Source: Halobacillus sp. Nhm2S1
Lineage (GTDB): Bacteria; Bacillota; Bacilli; Bacillales; Halobacillaceae
Direction: 5' to 3'
Length of the DNA: 64,000 bases
NCBI RefSeq assembly: GCF_019599545.1
Contig: NZ_JAIEZV010000001.1
Coordinates: 1,178,001-1,242,000 of the forward strand
The notes below the pieces were generated by a model, which ran no database searches, was not told where the DNA came from, and was given only the letters and a program-made list of their open reading frames with translations. Positions 25,276 through 33,860 of this stretch are shown piece after piece (within the stretch, counting starts at the first letter, position 1; every line of letters starts with the position of its first letter). Made by a program: the position numbers and the translations under genes.

Positions 25276-26268
25276 CTATGACTTTTGCATTTTTCTTAAT
25301 AAGAACAAGAAGTACGGGGCTCCAATAACAGCTGTAAAAATTCCTGCCGGGACTTCTGTAGGTGGAAACAAGCCTCGCCCCAAATTGTCAGCAACCATTA
25401 AGAGTAACGTTCCCGTCAGCGCTGAAACAGGCAAAAGATAGATATGCTTATTTCCCACCAATTGTCGGGCAATATGCGGAGCAATTAAACCGACAAATCC
25501 GAGTGTACCTACTACTGCTACTGAAGCACCTGCAAGAATCACCGCTATGATCAATAATAGCAGTCTTGCCTTTCGAACAGGTTCTCCGAGTCCTTCTGCG
25601 ACATCGTCTCCAAGACTAAGAACATCAAGTTTTGGAGCTAGGAAAAGCGTAACCGGGACAACAATCACAATCCAAGGCAGCAGCAGCCACACATCTGTCC
25701 AATCTTTCCCCCATAAGCTGCCGGTTAACCAGACCAGTGCTGCATTCGTCTCTAACGGAAATTTAACCGTCAAAAACTGAATTCCTGCCTGACAAATCGC
25801 TCCTAACGCAATACCAACAAGAGCGAGGGTTGCTGGCTGGACGCCTCTTTTAAATGCGAAGATATAGAGGCCGATCGTGACTAATCCCGCTCCTATGAAT
25901 GCGGCAATCGGAAGGCCGATGACAGGCAAAGAAGGAAAGAGAATGATGACAGCGGCCGCTGCAAACCCTGCGCCCTTAGTAATTCCTATGACATCCGGTG
26001 AAGCAAGGGGATTTCGTATGATTCCTTGTAGGATGGCGCCGGATATCCCTAATCCAGTTCCTACCAACAAGCTCATAATAATTCGTGGCAAACGAAAATT
26101 CTCAATAATGTATCCGTCGCCTCCTGCTTCCACACCAGCAAAATAATTGAATATGGCACCGGGCGGAATCCATACAGCCCCGACACCAATGGATAGAAAA
26201 GCCCCTACCAAGACGAGGATAGAAAGGGAGGTCATGATCGCGACGGGATGCATCTTTTTCAATCTCAT
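25276..26268 (-). CDS. Iron-siderophore ABC transporter permease (FecCD family), second subunit
   Basis: 330 aa with about nine to ten membrane helices. FecCD hallmarks are RLPRIIMSLLVGTGLGISG (about 57-75), QGIIRNPLASPDVIG and the cytoplasmic coupling region near GLGEPVRKARLLLL. Most similar in pattern to YfhA/YfiZ, the schizokinen/arthrobactin permeases of B. subtilis. It starts 4 bp inside the previous permease gene (ATGA), so the two are co-translated as a heterodimer. It imports ferric siderophore delivered by the lipoprotein encoded upstream. No ATPase gene is present in the cluster. Confidence 0.9.
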   Translation of the reverse strand: MRLKKMHPVAIMTSLSILVLVGAFLSIGVGAVWIPPGAIFNYFAGVEAGGDGYIIENFRLPRIIMSLLVGTGLGISGAILQGIIRNPLASPDVIGITKGAGFAAAAVIILFPSLPVIGLPIAAFIGAGLVTIGLYIFAFKRGVQPATLALVGIALGAICQAGIQFLTVKFPLETNAALVWLTGSLWGKDWTDVWLLLPWIVIVVPVTLFLAPKLDVLSLGDDVAEGLGEPVRKARLLLLIIAVILAGASVAVVGTLGFVGLIAPHIARQLVGNKHIYLLPVSALTGTLLLMVADNLGRGLFPPTEVPAGIFTAVIGAPYFLFLLRKMQKS

Positions 26269-27284
26269 GCTGCTCGTCCCCCTCTGCTAGCCAAATATAA
26301 GAAAAATGGGGCACCCAGAAGTGCCGTCACTATACCCACCGGAGACTCTGCGGGAAAGGAAATGAACCTGGACAATACATCCGAGATTGTCAATAATGCC
26401 GCGCCAAAGACGGCTGATACCGGAAGGACGACACGATAATCTGACCCCATGAGCTTTCGTACAATATTAGGTATGATCAAGCCTATGAAACCGATTGGAC
26501 CTGCAACGGCTACCGAAATGCCGGCCAACAGGATGACTAAGATGGCTGATGAAGCCCGGATCCACCCAATTCTCTGTCCTAATCCCCTCGCGACATCGTC
26601 ACCTAATCCGAGAATCGTCAGCCCTTTGCCTAGAAATAGTGCACCGATCAGACCAGTCAATGACCACGGAATCATCAAGCGGACATCAGCCCATGTGCGA
26701 CCATCGATACCACCGGCAAGCCAAAAAAGAACATCTTCGGTTGATGTTTCATGAAAAAGGACGATCCCTTCAATTAAAGAGGACAAAAACAAATGGACCG
26801 TAATCCCTGCCAATGCCAATTTGACGGGCGTCATCCCTTCACCTGTAGAGGAGAGTGAATAGACAATCGCACCTCCAACAGCTGCACCCAAGAATGCAAA
26901 ATATACAAGCGTCGAAGAACCTAGCCCAGGAAAGAGCACAACACCAGCGACCACCATTAATGACGCTCCTGCATTGACTCCAAAAACTTGAGGAGAGGCT
27001 AAGGGATTGTTTGTAATGGCTTGCATGATCCCTCCGGCAATAGCTAAACATGCACCGACAATCATTCCTACTATAGCTCTCGGTAAGCGGATGGTATGAA
27101 TGATGGAAGCGGCTTTCCCGTCATCAGGAGAAACCAAAAGTTTGAACACATCAGCAAATGGAATGGCGTAGGCCCCAATACTTAAACTCGCGATGAAGCT
27201 TGCAATAAGGACAAAGATGCCGCAAAAGAAAGTAAGGATCCACTTATATTTGAATAAAGATGATTGCTCAGATATATGCTGCAC
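26265..27284 (-). CDS. Iron-siderophore ABC transporter permease (FecCD family), first subunit
   Basis: 339 aa with about nine to ten membrane helices and the FecCD sequences RLPRAIVGMIVGACLAIAGG and QAITNNPLASPQVFG. Start is GTG at 27284, preceded by AGGAG 7 bp upstream. It partners the next permease. A weak terminator-like hairpin lies between this gene and the binding-protein gene, which probably lets the lipoprotein be made in excess. Confidence 0.9.
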   Translation of the reverse strand: MQHISEQSSLFKYKWILTFFCGIFVLIASFIASLSIGAYAIPFADVFKLLVSPDDGKAASIIHTIRLPRAIVGMIVGACLAIAGGIMQAITNNPLASPQVFGVNAGASLMVVAGVVLFPGLGSSTLVYFAFLGAAVGGAIVYSLSSTGEGMTPVKLALAGITVHLFLSSLIEGIVLFHETSTEDVLFWLAGGIDGRTWADVRLMIPWSLTGLIGALFLGKGLTILGLGDDVARGLGQRIGWIRASSAILVILLAGISVAVAGPIGFIGLIIPNIVRKLMGSDYRVVLPVSAVFGAALLTISDVLSRFISFPAESPVGIVTALLGAPFFLYLASRGGRAA

Positions 27285-27359
27285 TTGAATTCTCCTATCT
27301 ATAGACTCTTTTCACCTTATCACAAACGCTGGGAAAACGTCTTCTGCTAAAAAAGGAAA

Positions 27360-27382
27360 GAGCGAAGGGCCTCCCTCCGCTC
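27360..27382 (-). terminator. Intercistronic hairpin (partial terminator)
   Basis: On the minus strand GAGCGGAGGG pairs with CCCTTCGCTC (one G-T pair) around AGG, followed by TTTCCTTTTTT. It separates the lipoprotein gene from the permease pair. Confidence 0.65.
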
Positions 27383-27391
27383 TCTGAACAA

Positions 27392-28348
27392 TTATTCTTC
27401 ATATAAATAGTTGATGGCGTCCTCTAGAATTTTCTCAGATGAAATCAAGCCTCGGAAACGGGACCACATGTTACGATCCACCTCGTGGACCTCTCCATTT
27501 TCCACAGCTGAAATATCCTGATACAATTCATTGTTTTCCCACTCATCAACGACCGTTTGATCTCCAGCGACCATATGGAACATCACATCTGGATTGAACT
27601 CAACGACCTGCTCCAGGTTAATCTTGTTGTAGCGTTCGTCTCCACTCTGGATCGCGTTTTTCAAACCAATAGACTCCAACAGAGAGCCGGTGTAAGATTC
27701 CATGTTGTGGGCGAAGTAACCGCTATCCGCGACTACTGCAGGGAGAACGGTCCGCTCCTCATCCTCAGGTACCTGCGCTCGAAGCTCTTCCATTTTCGCC
27801 TTGTGATCGGCTAGAACTTCTTCCCCTTTTTCTTCCATGCCCATTGCTTTTGACACGGTTTCAAAGCTTGAGATAATGCCTTCATAATCTGCGGCTAGAG
27901 AAGGAAGAATGATCGTTGGAGCAATATCCGACAACTGATCATAGATATCTTTGTGCCTCTTCATATCTGCAATAATCAAATCCGGTTGAAGGGAACTGAT
28001 CACTTCTAAGGAAGGCTGCTTTCTAGTACCTACAGATGTATAGTCACCGATTTTCTCACGGATCGGTTCAATGATGCGTTCTGAATCATCATCGTCTGCG
28101 ATGCCGACAGGGGAAACCCCTAAAGAAGCAAGGTTGTCAACGAATGAAAACTCAAGAGCTACGACCTTCTCAGGCTGTCCTGTAATTTCGGTTTCTCCCA
28201 TTTCATGTTCAATTACGCGTGTATCTTCCGTGGATTCACTGCTTTCATCCTGAGTATCTTCTGAAGCTTGATCTTCGGAAGAACTTCCACAAGCACTGAC
28301 AACTAGGATAAGAGCGAGCATAATAAACGAAAATAAAGTTTTCTTCAT
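27392..28348 (-). CDS. Iron-siderophore-binding lipoprotein (YfiY-like)
   Basis: 318 aa. The lipoprotein signal peptide ends VVSAC with Cys20, followed by an acidic Ser/Glu/Asp linker (about 21-47) and a class III (FecB/TroA-type) binding fold with the typical PEKVVALEFSFVDNLASLGV and LQPDLIIADMKRH segments. It captures ferric siderophore outside the cell for the FecCD permeases downstream. ATG at 28348 has GGAGG 8 bp upstream; an in-frame ATG five codons earlier does not. A perfect Fur box lies between the promoter and the start. Schizokinen/arthrobactin specificity is suggested by resemblance only. Confidence 0.92.
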   Translation of the reverse strand: MKKTLFSFIMLALILVVSACGSSSEDQASEDTQDESSESTEDTRVIEHEMGETEITGQPEKVVALEFSFVDNLASLGVSPVGIADDDDSERIIEPIREKIGDYTSVGTRKQPSLEVISSLQPDLIIADMKRHKDIYDQLSDIAPTIILPSLAADYEGIISSFETVSKAMGMEEKGEEVLADHKAKMEELRAQVPEDEERTVLPAVVADSGYFAHNMESYTGSLLESIGLKNAIQSGDERYNKINLEQVVEFNPDVMFHMVAGDQTVVDEWENNELYQDISAVENGEVHEVDRNMWSRFRGLISSEKILEDAINYLYEE

Positions 28349-28369
28349 ATGTAATACCTCCATTGTTAT

Positions 28370-28384
28370 TGATAATCATTATCA
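28370..28384. promoter_or_regulatory. Fur box
   Basis: TGATAATCATTATCA is a perfect 7-1-7 inverted repeat identical to the Fur consensus. It lies just after the predicted transcription start of the siderophore uptake operon, so Fe-Fur would block it. Confidence 0.92.
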
Positions 28385-28396
28385 AACGCTTCATTT

Positions 28397-28425
28397 ATCA
28401 TACTTAATATTGAGATAAATGTAAA
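28397..28425 (-). promoter_or_regulatory. Sigma-A promoter of the siderophore uptake operon
   Basis: TTTACA (28425-28420), 17-bp spacer, TATGAT (28402-28397) on the minus strand, directly upstream of the Fur box. Confidence 0.75.
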
Positions 28426-28436
28426 GGGTACAACAA

Positions 28437-28470
28437 AAGGACTGCCGCCTTTAATAGAGCGACAGTCCTT
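28437..28470 (-). terminator. Terminator of the LysM-CAP gene
   Basis: AAGGACTG(C)CGC pairs with GCG(A)CAGTCCTT, with one internal mismatch, and is followed by TTTTGTTG on the minus strand. Confidence 0.7.
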
Positions 28471-28474
28471 CCAT

Positions 28475-29098
28475 TTATTGCGAAATAAACATCTGTGTCC
28501 AATAGTGCCCGTAGCTTCCGCCCTCTGCATAACCTACACCAATCTGCCTTAAATTCGGATCTAGAATGTTCTTCCTGTGTCCCGGACTGTTCATCCATCC
28601 ATTGACCACTTCCTGTGGCGTTCGTTGACCCGCAGCGATGTTTTCTGCGGCACGATTGTAGGAAATATTGAAATCTCTCATCATATCAAATGGTGAACCA
28701 TAGGTAGGGGACGTGTGTGAAAAGTAGTTTTTATTCGCCATGTCTCTGGACTTGTACCTGGCAACGCGTGACAACTGCCAGTTGGCTTTCAAAGCAGGAA
28801 GACCGTTTTTCGCCCTTTCCTGGTTCGTCAAGTCAATCACTTGGCTTTCGACTGATTTAATGTCCGCTTTCAGAGGAATTGTCACCCTGTCTCCTGGATA
28901 AATGAGATCAGGATTGGTGAACTGTGGGTTTGCATTGATGATTTCACTCAAACCAATCTTGTATTTTTTTGAGATCTTCCATAATGTATCCCCGCTCTTA
29001 ACGGTGTAAGTATCTGTTGCTGCATGGGTCATCTGAGGGGTTTGCACAAACAACACCGCAGCAAAAATGATGGCGCCTAACCACATCCATACTTTCAA
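28475..29098 (-). CDS. Secreted LysM and CAP-domain protein (YkwD-like)
   Basis: 207 aa. Signal peptide about 1-27 (cut near THAA), one LysM peptidoglycan-binding domain (about 30-74; YTVKSGDTLWKISKKY), then a CAP/SCP domain (about 83-207) with NQERAKNGLPAL, YFSHTSPTYGSPFDMM, AAENIAAGQ and NSPGHRKNIL. It should sit in the cell wall outside the membrane. CAP proteins of this type are common in Bacillus; some are spore-associated (LysM plus CAP), and the enzymatic role is unsettled. Start is TTG behind AAGGAGTGAGAGCAC. Confidence 0.9.
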   Translation of the reverse strand: MKVWMWLGAIIFAAVLFVQTPQMTHAATDTYTVKSGDTLWKISKKYKIGLSEIINANPQFTNPDLIYPGDRVTIPLKADIKSVESQVIDLTNQERAKNGLPALKANWQLSRVARYKSRDMANKNYFSHTSPTYGSPFDMMRDFNISYNRAAENIAAGQRTPQEVVNGWMNSPGHRKNILDPNLRQIGVGYAEGGSYGHYWTQMFISQ

Positions 29099-29187
29099 GT
29101 GCTCTCACTCCTTTTTTAGTGTCAGATGTAGTTTGACCCTCACCGTTAAAATTATGTATATAGAGGAAAAGTTTAGGAATTAAAAAC

Positions 29188-29216
29188 GCACCCACCGGTG
29201 GTCAGTCGGTGGGTGC
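29188..29216 (-). terminator. Terminator downstream of the lipoprotein gene
   Basis: GCACCCACCG pairs perfectly with CGGTGGGTGC around a 9-nt loop, followed by GTTTTTAATT on the minus strand. Confidence 0.88.
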
Positions 29217-29242
29217 TATACCATAGGGGAGGTATAATCATT

Positions 29243-29737
29243 TTATGAATGAAACGAGCGGGCCACTTCAACCAATTGTTGTCGTGTCACACTCTGTTCA
29301 TTACCTTCTTCAGGCGCCACACTGGCACGGTAAGTCATCAAGTACGTCACTCCATCCTTTTCCCAGGTCAGTTTTTTGGAGAAGCGATTATCTTCATAAA
29401 CTCCTTCTACTTCTTCACTAATGGAAAGTTCTTCCGGATCTATCCAGGGAGTATCCATTTCACCTTGGGAGAATTGAATGGTCAACAGATCATTGTCTGG
29501 GGTGTAAAAACTTAAATCCATGCACTCTTTCCCTTCATCCTGATAGATGTCAGAGACGACACTGATCATCGGGATAGGAATGTACTCAGGCAGCTCTGGT
29601 TTAAACTCTAATTGTTCAACTGCCGAAGATACCTTCTCCATGTTGTAAGAATGGTACCCACTAGGAACCGCATGGGTTTTGCTGCAAGCACTGATCATCA
29701 ATAAAAAGAAAAATAAAATTCCAAACCTTTTCCACAC
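29243..29737 (-). CDS. Predicted lipoprotein of unknown function
   Basis: 164 aa from GTG at 29737. A short hydrophobic signal (FGILFFFLLMISAC) ends with lipidated Cys18. The mature part is acidic, and no domain is recognised; the pattern YHSYNMEKVSSAVEQLEF, then PEYIPIPMISVV, resembles DUF4367-like regions but is not conclusive. GTG is chosen because GGAGG lies 8 bp upstream; an upstream ATG 22 codons earlier has no such site and would spoil the lipoprotein signal. Downstream of the second ger operon in the same direction, but separated from it. Confidence 0.72.
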   Translation of the reverse strand: MWKRFGILFFFLLMISACSKTHAVPSGYHSYNMEKVSSAVEQLEFKPELPEYIPIPMISVVSDIYQDEGKECMDLSFYTPDNDLLTIQFSQGEMDTPWIDPEELSISEEVEGVYEDNRFSKKLTWEKDGVTYLMTYRASVAPEEGNEQSVTRQQLVEVARSFHS

Positions 29738-29819
29738 GCTTCTTTCCTCCGTCAATTCTATGTTTCTAATATAGAGACGAGATGACTCCCAAAAAGGTTT
29801 CACGTGTGAGGAAAAAATT

Positions 29820-30941
29820 TTAATTAATGATTCCGTGCTGAATAATTTCTACTTCCACTGTTGGTGTAATTGATATTTCCGGATAGGTTTCACTCCAGTC
29901 TATTTCTTTCCATACTTCCGGGTGATAAGCTTTTACTCTTCTTCCTATCCCGAACACATCACTATTCGCTTCTTGAAGCTGAGCGATTATATCTACCGAC
30001 TCTTCGGTAAGTCGCTCTGAGAGCTTCTTGCTAATTTCCTCTATCCTCCCTTTCACATATAAATGATCGGAAGGGTATTCAGCAATTTTCACGCTCATAT
30101 CTAAGTGAATGGTGGCAGCAATCTCTCCATCTTTATTCTCGACTTTCATTTTCCGATCATTTTCAGCGACACTTACAGTCACATAATCTAAAATTTCATC
30201 TTTACCATTGTCATCAATTTTTTCAGTCAAGCGAGCTACCCTTCCTTTCACCCCTTGCAAGAGCATATACATCGTTGTTTGTTCCGCTCCAATCTTTTCC
30301 CCTGTATATGCTTTTTCATGAAACAATCCCATCCCGTTGAAAGTGAGTAGGCTGCCATCATCTTCTATTTTCAATAAAGGTACAGAAAAGTCGATCCCAG
30401 GTTCCAGTAATTCAGCACAAAGCAGTTGCAGATTTTCACCAGTCGCATGAGTTGATGAAACAGCAGCTTCCAACAGGCCTCCGATATAATTACTGATCCT
30501 GGTCGCTCCACTATGATTCATACTTATCACTTCTTTAGCCGTTCCTTCTTCGACCACAGCAAGATAAGCATTCAGATTACTGCGAGGACTGCGGTACATG
30601 TCATCAAGAATAGGGTAGATATTCTTTTTTGCAAGGTCCTCGCCTAGTAGGACTACTTTCACTTTTGATGGATCGTACGTTTCAGATATCATTTGATCAA
30701 TTTTATCTCTTGCATGTAAAGGTGTGTTTGCAGAGGTCGATACAATTTGTAAACTTTCACTCCCCGGGCCTTCGGATGCTCTATTTACAGTAGGGATGGA
30801 TACTGTCTGAATGATTTCTCCCTCTTCTCCTTGATCAAATCCAAGGGAAAGTACAAGTTTGACGTTTTTAAACTGTTTTTCGTCCCAGCATCCCGTAAGA
30901 AACAAAGTGCATACCATACAGATAAAAAAACATACCTTCAA
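29820..30941 (-). CDS. Spore germinant receptor subunit C (Ger(x)C lipoprotein), second operon
   Basis: 373 aa. The signal peptide ends FLTGC with lipidated Cys18; then the Ger(x)C domain (KLVLSLGFDQGEEGE, later EEISKKLSERLTEESVDII). It overlaps subunit B by 4 bp. It forms a receptor with the products at 30938 and 32028. About as long as the first operon's C subunit but only distantly similar, so the two receptors probably sense different nutrients. Confidence 0.92.
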   Translation of the reverse strand: MKVCFFICMVCTLFLTGCWDEKQFKNVKLVLSLGFDQGEEGEIIQTVSIPTVNRASEGPGSESLQIVSTSANTPLHARDKIDQMISETYDPSKVKVVLLGEDLAKKNIYPILDDMYRSPRSNLNAYLAVVEEGTAKEVISMNHSGATRISNYIGGLLEAAVSSTHATGENLQLLCAELLEPGIDFSVPLLKIEDDGSLLTFNGMGLFHEKAYTGEKIGAEQTTMYMLLQGVKGRVARLTEKIDDNGKDEILDYVTVSVAENDRKMKVENKDGEIAATIHLDMSVKIAEYPSDHLYVKGRIEEISKKLSERLTEESVDIIAQLQEANSDVFGIGRRVKAYHPEVWKEIDWSETYPEISITPTVEVEIIQHGIIN

Positions 30942-32098
30942 GACGAACTCTCCCCCTTCCTTCTGTTTCTTATGAAGTAACTTAAAGGAACCATGATTAA
31001 TGGTAGGGCGACAGAAAAAATATAGCCGGAATTGGTCACAACCTTGTTGAATGCTTGAATTCTTGATATGTCTAAACCAACGTATATGCTGATGATGAAT
31101 ATGATTACACCAATAAGAACAATAAAATGGCTCTGGGGCTCCCTCTTAAATAGATCTGACAGTCCTAAACTGGCCATGTATAAATAAGTAGCGAGTGTAG
31201 TCGCCACATTGATCACCCAGATTGAAATAAAGAACAAGTCGATCCTCGCAATGATCGGCAGCGTAAATGCCTTCAGCATATACAAAACGGGTTCTGGAAC
31301 TAGTTTAAGCTCACTCGTACTGAAAAAAGTAAAGCTTGCAAAAACCGTAAACATATAAAAAGTCGTAACAAAACAGTGCGCATAAACAATCGTTTTCAAT
31401 TTTTGTACATGCGACCCTTCAACCTTTGAGAAAATAACGAGCGAAACGATAAATCCAAAAAAGGAAAAGATCGCTTTATTTATACCAGCAAACACCTTCC
31501 CCCAACCCGATTCTAAAATGGGAAACAAGTACATGAGGTGCATTTCTTTTGTAGCAATAATAATAAAAAAGATCAGTAATCCTAACAGTAAAGAAAGCAT
31601 CGTGTACATACGCCCTAATACGATCAATCCACCGCTTACCATGTACATACAAACCGAAATCAATAATGAAGAAGTAACCCATAAAGGCGTGTTGGGCAAC
31701 ACCCACATACTGATCATCCTGCAGAACAATAGAATGATTAACGAGCCTACGCCAATGAAATATAAAATATACAAAATGGAAATCGGTTTTCCAATCCACT
31801 TTGTAAATAGTTTATCGTTTATGGTGTACAAGGTATCTTCAGGAAAACTTTTCGCTACCACCCAAATTCCAAGAAGAATAACTTGAATAGCAAGGGCACC
31901 GATAAGCAGGGAAATCCACCCATCTTGCCTCGCTACGCTGTGCAAGTCATAGGGGACAGAAAGAATTCCTACTCCAATTTGAGTTTGAACGATAATAAAG
32001 AAAAACTGTCTTTGCGACAGCTTTTGATCATTGTTTCGTGTCTTTTGTCGAGGAGGTTTTCTCTCCTGGACTGCCTTGCTTTGATTGGTTCTGTCCAT
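30938..32098 (-). CDS. Spore germinant receptor subunit B (permease fold), second operon
   Basis: 386 aa with about ten membrane helices. The typical start KLSQRQFFFIIVQTQIGVGILSVPYDL is preceded by about 26 extra basic/polar residues. No other ATG, GTG or TTG in frame lies between 32098 and the first helix, so the gene overlaps subunit A by 71 bp, unusual for this operon type. Its ribosome-binding site GGGAG is distant (about 13 bp), which may lower or couple its translation. Confidence 0.9.
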   Translation of the reverse strand: MDRTNQSKAVQERKPPRQKTRNNDQKLSQRQFFFIIVQTQIGVGILSVPYDLHSVARQDGWISLLIGALAIQVILLGIWVVAKSFPEDTLYTINDKLFTKWIGKPISILYILYFIGVGSLIILLFCRMISMWVLPNTPLWVTSSLLISVCMYMVSGGLIVLGRMYTMLSLLLGLLIFFIIIATKEMHLMYLFPILESGWGKVFAGINKAIFSFFGFIVSLVIFSKVEGSHVQKLKTIVYAHCFVTTFYMFTVFASFTFFSTSELKLVPEPVLYMLKAFTLPIIARIDLFFISIWVINVATTLATYLYMASLGLSDLFKREPQSHFIVLIGVIIFIISIYVGLDISRIQAFNKVVTNSGYIFSVALPLIMVPLSYFIRNRRKGESSS

Positions 32099-33614
32099 CT
32101 CGATTTTTCCACTCCCTTGAAGGGTCCAAAGCTACAGGTTTAAGCGCATGGGCGTCCTTTGGTCTAAGCTTCATCATAAACATGGGCAAACGGACGAACG
32201 TATCCTTCAGATCAACAAGACTCAGCGGAGCAAGGGGGGCAAAATAAGGGACGCCAAAAGAATGGAGCCTCGTCAAGTGAGTCAGTATAATTAACATCCC
32301 AAATACGATACCGATAAACCCGAGCGTTCCTGCGAGTACAATCAACGGAAAGGTTAATAAACGAAGAGCTGTACTCAGTTCATTAGAAGGAACGACAAAG
32401 GATGCGATGGCCGTCAACGCAACCACAATGACCATTATGTTTGAAACGAGCCCTGCTCTTACCACTGCGTCCCCGATAACGAGACCACCGACAATACCAA
32501 TCGTCTGACCAATCGGAGCAGGAAGCCGTATCCCCGCTTCCCTGATCAGTTCAATGATGATGACCATGACAAGCCCTTCTATAATGGGTGGATAGGCAAT
32601 TTCATTGATCGAAGCTTTTACTGGAATTATGAGTTCGTCAGGAATAACTTCAAAATGAAAACTGACAACAGCAATGTAAAAAGCTGGCAAACCTACCGCA
32701 ATAATGAAACTGAACAAGCGTATCAATCGAACGAAAGTTCCGGTGAACCAGCGCATATTATAATCATCCGGGGCCTGATAAAACATAAAGAAAGTCGCTG
32801 GTGCAATGAGGGTCGTAGGACTCCCCTCCGACATAATGGCGACTCTTCCCTCCACTAAATTGGCTGCCACTCGGTCCGGCCTTTCCGTATTCAACATTTG
32901 AGGAAACGGAGAGTTGGACTGATCTTCAATAAACTCTTCTACATGTCCCGGACTATGGATCATGTCTGAATCAATAGAATGCAGTCTTGTCTCAATTTCC
33001 TGGACAAGTGTAGGGTCCGCTATACCATCCATATAAATGACAGAAACATTCGTGTTCGTCTTTTTACCTAACTTAAAGTATTTGATTGTTAAATCTCTGT
33101 GTTCCACCCTTTTGCGGATGAGGTTGATGTTTGTCATCATATTTTCGACAAAACCATCATGAGCTCCGCGGACCACTTTCTCATTCTGTGGTTCTTCAGG
33201 GGTTCGTCCAAACGAAGAAGTGACACTGAACTGGGAGATTTCCTTCTTTCCCTCTTCCATATAAATTGCATGTCCGCGCAAAAGTGTTCGTACAGCTTCT
33301 TCTAAGTCGCTCGTCTTTTTTGCATTGGGAAGTTGGAAAACGTCATCGGCATGCCCCATTTCGAGTGGTGCAAAAATCTTTTCATGGATTTTTTCGTGTT
33401 CAGCTAAAGACTCAAAATATAATAGAGCCGCCTCACCTTTTTTTAAGACCCTTATCTTTAAATCGTTGGTTTGATGAAAAGCACCTAAGATATACTCAAC
33501 GTTCTCTGACAACCTTCTTGAGCATTGTACTTCTTTCTCACCCGAAGGTTCGGACATATGTCGGTCGGCTAACTTATCACGGTTATTCCTGAAAATTCGC
33601 GTAAAGATTCCCAT
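32028..33614 (-). CDS. Spore germinant receptor subunit A, second operon
   Basis: 528 aa. N-terminal soluble domain about 1-285, then membrane helices with the family motif ELIREAGIRLPAPIGQ followed by GIVGGLVIGDAVVRAG. The C-terminal cytoplasmic tail is longer and more polar than in the first operon (ends PGEKTSSTKDTKQ), and its last 24 codons overlap subunit B. Start ATG has AGGTGA about 7 bp upstream. A weak sigma-G-like promoter may lie about 30 bp further up. Germinant unknown. Confidence 0.92.
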   Translation of the reverse strand: MGIFTRIFRNNRDKLADRHMSEPSGEKEVQCSRRLSENVEYILGAFHQTNDLKIRVLKKGEAALLYFESLAEHEKIHEKIFAPLEMGHADDVFQLPNAKKTSDLEEAVRTLLRGHAIYMEEGKKEISQFSVTSSFGRTPEEPQNEKVVRGAHDGFVENMMTNINLIRKRVEHRDLTIKYFKLGKKTNTNVSVIYMDGIADPTLVQEIETRLHSIDSDMIHSPGHVEEFIEDQSNSPFPQMLNTERPDRVAANLVEGRVAIMSEGSPTTLIAPATFFMFYQAPDDYNMRWFTGTFVRLIRLFSFIIAVGLPAFYIAVVSFHFEVIPDELIIPVKASINEIAYPPIIEGLVMVIIIELIREAGIRLPAPIGQTIGIVGGLVIGDAVVRAGLVSNIMVIVVALTAIASFVVPSNELSTALRLLTFPLIVLAGTLGFIGIVFGMLIILTHLTRLHSFGVPYFAPLAPLSLVDLKDTFVRLPMFMMKLRPKDAHALKPVALDPSREWKNRDGQNQSKQGSPGEKTSSTKDTKQ

Positions 33615-33633
33615 TTCGCATCACCTAACCTTA

Positions 33634-33666
33634 ATTTGCCACGGATAAAATGGAATATACCTAACA
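33634..33666 (-). promoter_or_regulatory. Weak candidate sigma-G promoter of the second ger operon
   Basis: On the minus strand a GGATAA-like -35 is followed about 18 bp later by CATTTTA, one mismatch from the sigma-G -10 pattern. Coordinates are approximate; low confidence. Confidence 0.25.
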
Positions 33667-33704
33667 AATCTTATCCTCTCCAAAAACCCTCATCCAATAA
33701 CGTT

Positions 33705-33795
33705 GAAGACTCAGTTTCGAGGCTTTTACAGGAGAAATGGTGGTTAGGAAACAGCTCACTACAGAACTTAACTCAAAAGTCTCTAAACCAACTCT
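33705..33795. repeat. Interspersed repeat remnant IV
   Basis: GAAGACTCAGTTTCGAGGC at 33705-33723 matches the 19-bp end of element II with one change. The interior is degenerate, and a trace of the other end (AAAGTCTCTAAACC) lies near 33776. Confidence 0.6.
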
Positions 33796-33826
33796 GTCAA
33801 AATCAAGAACTTTAATAACAAAAAAA

Positions 33827-33852
33827 GTCCTACGGCATGATAGCCGTAGGAC
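33827..33852 (-). terminator. Terminator of the purine permease gene
   Basis: GTCCTACGGC pairs perfectly with GCCGTAGGAC around a 6-nt loop, followed by seven Ts on the minus strand. Confidence 0.92.
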
Positions 33853-33860
33853 ATACTGGT

